Below, in pieces: positions 1 to 5,182 of a stretch of DNA of 6,634 nucleotides. The stretch's first letter is position 1, and each line of letters starts with the position of its first letter. The notes beneath the pieces are model-generated. The model saw only the letters and a list, made by a program, of their open reading frames with translations. It was not told where the DNA came from and did no database searches. This DNA is from Hyphomicrobiales bacterium (GTDB lineage: Bacteria > Pseudomonadota > Alphaproteobacteria > Rhizobiales > Aestuariivirgaceae): assembly GCA_025356765.1 (NCBI GenBank), contig JANXRO010000403.1, forward strand, positions 1 to 6,634. The letters are read 5' to 3'. The position numbers and the translations under genes are program-made.

Positions 1-1
1 T

Positions 2-205
2 GAAAAACAAATTCCTGAACAGGCCAAAACGCTTGGCATTTCAGAAGAAGATGTTGTGAAGAAAATTATGCTGGGCGGCACCGTGGATGGTGAATTTACC
101 ACCTTGGAAGACGTGGCTGAAATTGCCTATTTGTTTGCGGCATTCCCTTCCAATGCGCTGACAGGTCAATCGCTGGTGGTAAGCCATGGTTGGTTTATGG
201 AATAA
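2..205 (+). CDS. 3-hydroxybutyrate dehydrogenase, C-terminal end (partial)
   Basis: This is the last 67 codons of a gene whose start lies left of the window; it reads open from base 2 and stops at TAA 203-205. The translation has the C-terminal pattern of a short-chain dehydrogenase/reductase: a helix around ISEEDVVKKIM, the segment TTLEDVAEIAYLF, then NALTGQSLVVSHGWFME at the end. The LTGQ-Lx(V)-xGGW-like ending is where SDR enzymes close over the cofactor, and the SHGW variant is the one I associate with alphaproteobacterial 3-hydroxybutyrate dehydrogenases (often named bdhA or hbdH). Such enzymes interconvert (R)-3-hydroxybutyrate and acetoacetate with NAD(H) in the cytoplasm, in polyhydroxybutyrate turnover. 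The Rossmann motif and catalytic Ser-Tyr-Lys are outside the window, so the exact substrate is inferred. It ends 2 bases before the stop of the convergent gene at 208-426. Confidence 0.82.
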   Translation, partial: EKQIPEQAKTLGISEEDVVKKIMLGGTVDGEFTTLEDVAEIAYLFAAFPSNALTGQSLVVSHGWFME

Positions 206-207
206 GT

Positions 208-426
208 TTATTGCTGCTTGGGCAAATGAAACCCTGCCAAGGCCAAAAGATGCATCACTGCACCCATGGCAAACAAGCCGCCCAGCAATAAAAACAATGT
301 TGTTGGAAACAGCCTGGGGCGCAAATCGCGCCTTGGGTGCTTTTCTAGATAATACATCAACCCAGCAAGGCAAAGGCCGGCCGAAGCTGCTGCAATTGTG
401 ATAAAAGTTTCTGTATTCCACACCAT
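208..426 (-). CDS. Small two-helix membrane protein of unknown function
   Basis: This encodes 72 residues, starting at ATG 424-426 and stopping at TAA 208-210. I do not recognise a family. Two hydrophobic stretches are clear, at about residues 7-27 (rich in I, A, L, G) and 41-66 (starting PTTLFLLLGG). They are separated by a short basic loop with the sequence EKHPRRDLRPR, which by the positive-inside rule should face the cytoplasm, giving an N-out, C-out hairpin. A ribosome binding site TAAGG sits 7 bases before the ATG, which supports this start and frame. No catalytic motif or cysteine pair is visible. It is convergent with the dehydrogenase gene and divergent from rpmJ. Hydrophobicity pattern, binding site and neat tail-to-tail packing argue that it is a real gene rather than a chance reading frame. 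Confidence 0.7.
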   Translation of the reverse strand: MVWNTETFITIAAASAGLCLAGLMYYLEKHPRRDLRPRLFPTTLFLLLGGLFAMGAVMHLLALAGFHLPKQQ

Positions 427-433
427 TTCATGG

Positions 434-438
434 CCTTA
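434..438 (-). promoter_or_regulatory. Ribosome binding site of the small membrane protein
   Basis: The minus strand reads TAAGG here, with a 7-base spacer to the ATG at 426. It decides in favour of that start: a nearby out-of-frame ATG at 429-431 would lie too close to the site and leads into a short frame without protein-like features. Confidence 0.5.
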
Positions 439-447
439 CATGAATGG

Positions 448-476
448 TTGACAGGGCGAAAGTGCCCCCCTATGAA
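448..476 (+). promoter_or_regulatory. Probable sigma-70-type promoter of rpmJ
   Basis: A perfect -35 hexamer TTGACA lies at 448-453. After a spacer of exactly 17 bases comes TATGAA at 471-476, which matches the -10 consensus at four of six places. Transcription would begin near 483, giving a leader of about 47 bases before the rpmJ start at 530. The spacer contains a small inverted repeat, GGGC (454-457) and GCCC (463-466). The call rests on hexamer match and spacing only. The TPR gene downstream has no comparable promoter of its own, so it may be read from here too. Confidence 0.6.
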
Positions 477-529
477 CCCATTACATTTTTTAGTTGGGCT
501 TTTTGCCTGACGCAAGTTTAGGTGAAGCT

Positions 530-655
530 ATGAAAGTTCGTAACTCTTTGAAAGCGCTTATGAAGCGCCATCGTGATAACAAGCTCGTGCGCCGCAAGGG
601 CCGGGTTTATATTATCAACAAAACCAATCCACGCTTTAAGGCTCGTCAAGGCTAA
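530..655 (+). CDS. rpmJ: Large-subunit ribosomal protein L36 (bL36), zinc-free type
   Basis: This encodes 41 residues starting MKVRNSLKALMKRHRDN and ending NKTNPRFKARQG, the typical sequence and length of alphaproteobacterial L36. The protein binds 23S rRNA in the 50S subunit and is the smallest bacterial ribosomal protein. It has no cysteine, so the Cys-Cys-Cys-His zinc site of the 37-38 residue type is absent; this longer C-minus form is usual in these bacteria and is not decay. Twelve of its residues are Arg or Lys within the first half, as expected for an rRNA binder. An AGGTGA at 520-525 precedes the ATG by 4 bases. The gene stands alone here, not in the spc operon, which is normal for this type. 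A probable promoter lies at 448-476, and no terminator separates it from the TPR gene 47 bases downstream. Confidence 0.96.
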   Translation: MKVRNSLKALMKRHRDNKLVRRKGRVYIINKTNPRFKARQG

Positions 656-683
656 TCACTTTTGCTTGATATAAGCACCGTTC

Positions 684-690
684 AGGGGGA
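684..690 (+). promoter_or_regulatory. Ribosome binding site before the TPR gene
   Basis: AGGGGGA is a strong Shine-Dalgarno match, but it lies 12 bases before the in-frame GTG at 703, longer than usual. It is 51 bases before the first in-frame ATG (742), which has no clear site of its own. A TTG at 696 is better spaced but is out of frame with the gene. The site therefore favours GTG 703. Confidence 0.45.
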
Positions 691-702
691 AACTTTTGCG
701 CG

Positions 703-1344
703 GTGTATTTTATTGCGCAGAATTTTGTGGTATTAAACCTAATGCGCATGATTTTAACCCTTGCTGTTCTTGCAGGTTTTAGCCTGCCCGGTGTTTCTGC
801 CTCTTTGGTAGAGAGCAACACGGCCTCCACAACCATTGAAATTGGGAAACTCACCCCCGCACAACAGCGTGCTGTTCGGCTGGATCAATTGTTCGGTGAA
901 TTGCACCAACAGGGTGTGGGCGAAAATGCGGTTCAAGCAGAAACTGAAATCTGGCGGCTGTGGGCCAAGAACGACAGCCCAACCGCTGAAGCCCTGATTG
1001 CCAATGCGTCAATTGCCATGGCTGTGCAAGATTATGATGCCTCGGAGCAAATTTTAATTCAGTTGATAGAAACCTATCCCACCTTTGCTGAAGGCTGGAA
1101 CCGTCGCGCCATTTTATATTTTGCGATGAAACGTTATGATGCGTCGCTGATTGATATTGGCCATGTGTTGGAACTAGAACCACGGCACTTTGGCGCGCTT
1201 GCGGGCAAGGGCATGATTTTGCGGGCCCAAGGCAAGCATGATGAAGCTTTGGCGGCCTTCAAAGAAGCCTTGGCCATGGACCCCCACATGGAAACAGTGA
1301 AAGCCGCCATCAAAGACTTGGAAAAGTCTGATCCTAAGATTTAG
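703..1344 (+). CDS. Secreted TPR-repeat protein downstream of rpmJ
   Basis: From GTG 703 this encodes 213 residues; from ATG 742 it would be 200. Residues 14-33 (MRMILTLAVLAGFSLPGVSA) form a signal peptide with a likely cut after VSA, so the protein should be periplasmic. The GTG start would put 13 extra residues before it, so ATG 742 fits the protein better while the ribosome site at 684-690 fits GTG. A helical part (about 50-92) precedes three tetratricopeptide repeats at roughly 94-127, 128-161 and 162-195. The second and third carry AEGWNRRAILYF, LELEPRHFGALAGKGMIL and EALAAFKEALAMDP, with the small and aromatic residues expected in TPR helices. TPRs bind partner proteins; no enzymatic motif is present. 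Proteins with this AEGWNRRA...LEPRHFGAL pattern are common in Hyphomicrobiales, but I know of no assigned role. The gene overlaps the end of the convergent peptidase gene by 4 bases. Confidence 0.85.
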   Translation: MYFIAQNFVVLNLMRMILTLAVLAGFSLPGVSASLVESNTASTTIEIGKLTPAQQRAVRLDQLFGELHQQGVGENAVQAETEIWRLWAKNDSPTAEALIANASIAMAVQDYDASEQILIQLIETYPTFAEGWNRRAILYFAMKRYDASLIDIGHVLELEPRHFGALAGKGMILRAQGKHDEALAAFKEALAMDPHMETVKAAIKDLEKSDPKI

Positions 1345-2948
1345 TTTTGAATAGCGTTGGCGATTTCCAGATCGCCTTTGTCTTCGCGGTTCACCGTCAA
1401 CAAATCACCCTTGCCTTCGGCTGATTCTTGGGTTTGGCTATCAGCCAATTGATCAAGGTTAGCGGCCATCGGCAAACGATCATCTACATTAGAGCCGATG
1501 ATCGATGGTGCGCCATCACGACGAATGGCAGCATCGCCCTGCAAGAAAAGTTGTGGCCACCAGTTAATGTCGCTTCCTGCCACAGATGCAATCATAGGCT
1601 TGATCACCGGAATGCCCTTGCTGCGCAAAGCCACAGGAAGGCTGGATTTAGCCAGTTTGTTGGGTCTTTGAACGGGCGTCACGTCTTCGGCAGCGGCCTG
1701 CATAATGGTGCCCAAGCTATCCGCAACGGGCGAGGGTGTGTCTACACCCGTTTGGTTTGGCGGGGGCGCCGAGGCAGCGTTGATGCGAATAACTTTCATG
1801 TTGGCGGCGGCCATCAACATAATATCAACGGGCTTTAACCGTGGCTTTGGCACAACTTTACCTTGGGTTACCTGAGCATCGGGCACATCGGCCTCGGTGT
1901 CGGCTGAATCATCTGAGTTATCGGCCACAACAACTGGCGTTGGTTTTGCTGCCGCAGCTTTGGGCTTGGGCACAATGGCTGCATCGAGTGAAAGATCACC
2001 CAAAGATGCCATCTGCTCATCATTCACCTTGGTGCCTGCTGGAATTTTCAAAACTGGTTTGGCAGGTGCCGCTGCTGCATCTTGGCTTAGGTCAGCCAGA
2101 TCGGCTTGGCTGCCTTGAACGCCAGCAATGCCGGCCACATCTTTCGGCTTTTCCGTTTCAACTGCGACTTGGGTTGGCTGTCCAGCCGCCACTGGCTTTT
2201 TGCCAATGCCCAACAATCTCGAAATGAAGTTGCCACCTGATGGTTTGGCATCTGCCACCTCCACATCAGCTTGGGCTGGTGTTGGTTGGCCATGCAACCT
2301 GCGGCCCACAATTTTTTGACCTTCGCGGAAAATCATCGCCATTTGCGATGAAGAAATGAACGGGCCCCAATGGCGCACGTGGCCTGAATCGACATGCAAG
2401 AAGCCTGTTGGGCCGCCCGCTGAACGATAATAGCCCACACCACCGCGTTGACGCACAAGGGCTGTGTTGCGAATTTTTACAGTGGGCACATCTGGGAAAT
2501 AAAAGTCGATGGCTTTGCCAACCATATGTTGGCTTTCTTTGGCTACATGCCGCCCCATACGATGCAACATGGCATTGGTTTGGGGTGAGCGATAGCCGCA
2601 GACGATGTTAATGGTTTCGTGCGAGCGCAAATCTTCATGCAGTTCCCACACCAGATCAATGGTGCGCGGATCAATGGTGATGGTTTGGTTGCGGCGCCAA
2701 TCGCGCAAAATGTAATTAATCTGTTTCATGGCCGATGGAACATAGCGGCCATCTTTCATGTATGTGACTGTCAGGCTTTCGCCTGTGTGAATGTGATGCA
2801 ATGCAATGGTGCGTGTTTCACCGCCAGCGATAACCGGCGCCAACCCGCTTAACGCAAAAATGCCAGACAAGGCACAAGCGGCCAAAGATTTCTTCAAGCG
2901 ATTTGACAATGTTCGATGTTGTCCGACATTTGAATTATTTTTACGCAT
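1341..2948 (-). CDS. Exported M15/DUF882 peptidoglycan peptidase (MepK/YcbK-like) with long C-terminal tail
   Basis: From ATG 2946-2948 this encodes 535 residues. A TTG two codons earlier is possible but needless. A basic stretch then LAACALSGIFALSGLAPVIA form a signal peptide, cut near residue 41. The catalytic domain covers about 44-200: GYRSP at 118-122, SQHMVGKAIDF with His141 and Asp148 spaced as HxxxxxxD, and FLHVDSGHVRHW with His185 and Asp187. These are the zinc-ligand motifs of peptidase family M15 (DUF882), all intact. E. coli MepK of this family cuts 3-3 cross-links in peptidoglycan, and I infer a similar endopeptidase role here. E. coli MepK is about 180 residues; the remaining 330 or so residues here are a low-complexity Ala/Pro/Lys/Val tail, with short ordered-looking islands such as VPKPRLKP (about 366-373) and NWWPQLFLQGDAAIRRDGAP (about 462-481). 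It lies 165 bases downstream of the L,D-transpeptidase on the same strand. Confidence 0.88.
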   Translation of the reverse strand: MRKNNSNVGQHRTLSNRLKKSLAACALSGIFALSGLAPVIAGGETRTIALHHIHTGESLTVTYMKDGRYVPSAMKQINYILRDWRRNQTITIDPRTIDLVWELHEDLRSHETINIVCGYRSPQTNAMLHRMGRHVAKESQHMVGKAIDFYFPDVPTVKIRNTALVRQRGGVGYYRSAGGPTGFLHVDSGHVRHWGPFISSSQMAMIFREGQKIVGRRLHGQPTPAQADVEVADAKPSGGNFISRLLGIGKKPVAAGQPTQVAVETEKPKDVAGIAGVQGSQADLADLSQDAAAAPAKPVLKIPAGTKVNDEQMASLGDLSLDAAIVPKPKAAAAKPTPVVVADNSDDSADTEADVPDAQVTQGKVVPKPRLKPVDIMLMAAANMKVIRINAASAPPPNQTGVDTPSPVADSLGTIMQAAAEDVTPVQRPNKLAKSSLPVALRSKGIPVIKPMIASVAGSDINWWPQLFLQGDAAIRRDGAPSIIGSNVDDRLPMAANLDQLADSQTQESAEGKGDLLTVNREDKGDLEIANAIQN

Positions 2949-3113
2949 CCACAACTCACTAACCGGGCAGAAACCCTAATCCCACACTTTGGCTTCAGTC
3001 AGGCTAGATAGCCCATACACGAAAACCGCTCATCGAACAAGAATGCGGCGACCATGAGGCCGCCTCATCGCGGATAACAATGCACGAATATGCTTAATGA
3101 GGTTTTAAATCGT
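2949..3113. other. Intergenic region between the two wall-enzyme genes
   Basis: These 165 bases separate the transpeptidase stop from the peptidase start. I see no protein-like frame. They hold a 15-base palindrome (3054-3068), a third arm ATGAGG at 3097-3102, and two loosely similar stretches at 3026-3046 and 3060-3083. No hairpin with a following T-run, so no standard intrinsic terminator, is visible on either strand. No confident promoter was found: on the minus strand the best hexamer pair is TTGTTC with TATGGG 17 bases on, which is poor. Whether the peptidase gene has its own promoter or is read through from the transpeptidase gene stays open. Confidence 0.5.
3054..3068. repeat. 15-base palindrome ATGAGGC-C-GCCTCAT
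   Basis: ATGAGGC (3054-3060) and GCCTCAT (3062-3068) are perfect inverted repeats around a single base. In RNA this can fold as a 6-bp stem with a 3-base loop. It is not followed by a T-run on either strand, so it is not a standard terminator. It could be a binding site for a dimeric regulator before the peptidase gene, or an RNA stem in a joint transcript. The 7-base arms are directly visible; any function is inferred. Confidence 0.55.
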
Positions 3114-5081
3114 TCAATTTTGAATGATTCCGCCAACGATTGTTGCTTTTGTTGCTACATCATTGTTCAGAATAGGTTTTTTTCCAGCTGGATCATAAGC
3201 AAAAGCTTTGGCCATGGCGGTATCACGGCCATAAATATCATCAAAATATTGCACTTTTCCGCTCTCGTCGGCCCAGGCGGTAAAATATGTCAGATGAACT
3301 GGCACTTTGGTTTTAAGCGGCACGGAATGGCTGTCTTGGCCTTCAATATTTTTGGCCACCGTTGCTTCGTCCCAGCCCAAAAGAACTTGAGCAAATTGAC
3401 GCGGGTTTTGAACGCGCACGCAGCCGTGGCTGAAGGCCCGCATGGCGCTTGCAAACAGGTCTTTGCTGGGCGTGTCGTGCATATAAATATCATGGGCGTT
3501 GGGGAACAGAAATTTCAATTCACCCAAGGCATTGCCGTCGCCTGCGGGTTGTTGAACACCAAAACTTGGCGCTTGGCCCAGGTTCCACCAATCAATCGAG
3601 CTTGATGAAATCACATTGCCGTTTTTGTCTTTGACAATAAATCCGTTATTGTCGAGATAACTTGGGTTCTTGCGGCTTTTTGGGCCATATTCGTTCACGA
3701 TGATGGATGCCGGAACGCCCCATGTTGGGTTGAACACCACGGTTTCAATCTGATCGCTAAAAGAATAGGTTTGTTTGGTAGGCTGGCCCACAACAACACG
3801 GCTTTTCCAAGTTGATTTGCCATTGTCCATCACGTTTACTTCAAACGCCGCTTGATTCACCATCACATGGCGGGCGCCTAAGTTTTTGGGCAACCAGCGC
3901 AAACGCTCAAGATTAAACACAAGCTTGTCGTGTTGATCAGCCACATCGTCTTTGTTGAAGGCTTTGATGGTGGCGCTGTCGACGCTGCCTGTTGGCTTCA
4001 TCTTTTTAGAGGTTTGAAACGCCATCAAAGCAATGGCCATATCTTGGTCAAGCTGGTTCACGTTGTCTGAGCCTGCAACTTCAACTGTCATAAAACCAAG
4101 CGTCTGCAACCGTGCGCGAATCAATGGAATTCGAACATCGCTTTTGCCGGGTTTAACTTTTGGCCCATCAGCGAGAAGGTCAAGCTTGGGGCCTGTTGTC
4201 GTTGATTTTGCCAACTCAGCTTTCAACGCCGCATATTGCGGATTTTGTGGTGCCAAGCTTTGCAGATAGCTGCCGGGATAAGGCGTAAAAGCCAAAACTT
4301 TCAATGCGGCATCAGGGTTTACAGGCTCGGTTTTGATATCATTATAAAGCGACAGCCTTTGCGGATCAAACTGGCCGCCCGAAATTTGGCGGGCATAGTG
4401 CAGAGCTGCGATTGTTAAGCCAATATCCAGCCTTGCCAGCTTCATGGGGTAGGTTGCCACTTGGCCATCAGCATTGTCGAATGATGTTAAAACTTCTGGC
4501 AAATAGTTTTTTGCAACTAAGCCATCAGCCGCGGCACTGCTCAGCGTTTTTAAAAGTTCATTGGCGCGCGGGGTCACATGGTTTTCTGCCATCCACACGG
4601 GTTTAAAGCCGTTGGTTTTATAAAATGCCAGAACAGCTTTGCGTTCAATGTCTACAGCTTTGATGGGCGAAGCTTTGTCGGCTAAGCTTACGCGAATGGC
4701 TTCCGAATCAGACGCTGGTGTTTGCATGCCAATAAAAGTGGGGTCATAGACTGGCAACACAACGGGTGGTGCATAGTCAACAATGCCCATGCCAAGGCCC
4801 GGCAACATTTCAGGCTCAGATAAATCTTTCAGCGGCTTTGCAGAAGCATATTTCTTTTTGACTGGATCGCCATAAACAGAGCTATCTTGATTGTCTTTCC
4901 ACCAAGGCTGTTTCTCATTGAACGGCTGAGATGCTTGCTGTTGCGGCTGATTATGCTGGCGAACGCCAAACAACTGTTCAAAAAAATTGGGGCGGTGTTT
5001 CACGGGCTCTGCCAGTGCAGAACTTGCCGCTAATGCCAAAACAGAGAGCCCAAGCAAAAGCCGAGGTAGAAGTTTTGGCAT
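3114..5081 (-). CDS. YcbB/LdtD-like L,D-transpeptidase
   Basis: From ATG 5079-5081 this encodes 655 residues, ending at TGA 3114-3116. The signal peptide MPKLLPRLLLGLSVLALAAS continues to SALA, with a likely cut after Ala24. A Gln/Pro/Trp-rich stretch follows (about 28-70), then the YcbB scaffold region (about 143-300), a peptidoglycan-binding type 1 repeat (about 313-375, IRARLQTLGF to GSVDSATIKAF), the linker FNLERLRWLP (389-398), and the YkuD catalytic domain (about 405-600). The catalytic motif is SHGCVRV at 551-557 with Cys554 as nucleophile and His552; His535 in MHDTP is also conserved. All key residues are present. The enzyme should act in the periplasm, forming 3-3 cross-links between meso-diaminopimelate residues, the activity known for E. 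coli LdtD (615 residues). Members of the wider YkuD class also attach outer-membrane proteins to the wall in Hyphomicrobiales, so that role cannot be excluded. A MepK-like peptidase gene follows. Confidence 0.93.
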   Translation of the reverse strand: MPKLLPRLLLGLSVLALAASSALAEPVKHRPNFFEQLFGVRQHNQPQQQASQPFNEKQPWWKDNQDSSVYGDPVKKKYASAKPLKDLSEPEMLPGLGMGIVDYAPPVVLPVYDPTFIGMQTPASDSEAIRVSLADKASPIKAVDIERKAVLAFYKTNGFKPVWMAENHVTPRANELLKTLSSAAADGLVAKNYLPEVLTSFDNADGQVATYPMKLARLDIGLTIAALHYARQISGGQFDPQRLSLYNDIKTEPVNPDAALKVLAFTPYPGSYLQSLAPQNPQYAALKAELAKSTTTGPKLDLLADGPKVKPGKSDVRIPLIRARLQTLGFMTVEVAGSDNVNQLDQDMAIALMAFQTSKKMKPTGSVDSATIKAFNKDDVADQHDKLVFNLERLRWLPKNLGARHVMVNQAAFEVNVMDNGKSTWKSRVVVGQPTKQTYSFSDQIETVVFNPTWGVPASIIVNEYGPKSRKNPSYLDNNGFIVKDKNGNVISSSSIDWWNLGQAPSFGVQQPAGDGNALGELKFLFPNAHDIYMHDTPSKDLFASAMRAFSHGCVRVQNPRQFAQVLLGWDEATVAKNIEGQDSHSVPLKTKVPVHLTYFTAWADESGKVQYFDDIYGRDTAMAKAFAYDPAGKKPILNNDVATKATIVGGIIQN

Positions 5082-5089
5082 CTTATTTT

Positions 5090-5097
5090 CTTTCACC
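5090..5097 (-). promoter_or_regulatory. Ribosome binding site deciding the transpeptidase start
   Basis: The minus strand reads GGTGAAAG, a partial Shine-Dalgarno match within a purine-rich run, ending 8 bases before ATG 5081. Translation from that ATG begins directly with a signal peptide. The longer frame from TTG 5147 has no such site and would bury the signal peptide behind 22 charged residues. Confidence 0.5.
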
Positions 5098-5120
5098 GAA
5101 TGTTGCTGAATTTTAACCTG

Positions 5121-5147
5121 AATATACCGCTCTTTGTGGCGATTCAA
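5121..5147 (-). promoter_or_regulatory. Possible promoter of the L,D-transpeptidase gene
   Basis: On the minus strand TATATT (5121-5126) is a good -10 hexamer, with TTGAAT (5142-5147) upstream at a short 15-base spacing; shifting the -35 to CATTGA gives the preferred 17 bases but a worse match. Transcription would begin near 5114, about 33 bases before ATG 5081. This would make the transpeptidase transcribed apart from the regulator upstream. The match is modest. Confidence 0.35.
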
Positions 5148-5182
5148 TGAAGTTTGTCGTTTTCATAACAATAATTTTAGGT

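Noticed and set aside
41..421. 126-codon minus-strand frame overlapping the dehydrogenase and small membrane protein
   Set aside because: It conflicts with two better-supported genes, and its translation has no hydrophobic pattern or motif.
487..515. Minus-strand promoter TTGCGT-N17-TAAAAA for the small membrane protein
   Set aside because: Spacing is right but both hexamers are weak and the A-rich tract makes a chance match likely.
663..677. TGCTT-GATAT-AAGCA stem after rpmJ as a terminator
   Set aside because: The stem is only 5 bp, A/T-rich, and no T-run follows.
1428..1838. 136-codon plus-strand open frame inside the peptidase gene
   Set aside because: It lies wholly antisense to a well-supported gene, and its translation is rich in His, Arg and Cys with no domain; a shadow frame.
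1341..3119. Both wall enzymes ending in the residues IQN
   Set aside because: Only three shared residues with different codons and stop codons; no known sorting signal ends this way, so chance is the simplest reading.
3090..3605. 171-codon plus-strand open frame over the end of the transpeptidase gene
   Set aside because: It is antisense to the conserved YkuD domain and shows no recognisable motif or ribosome site; a shadow frame.
5145..5147. TTG at 5147 as the start of the transpeptidase
   Set aside because: It has no ribosome binding site, would place 22 mostly polar residues before an otherwise perfect signal peptide, and overlaps the likely -35 element.
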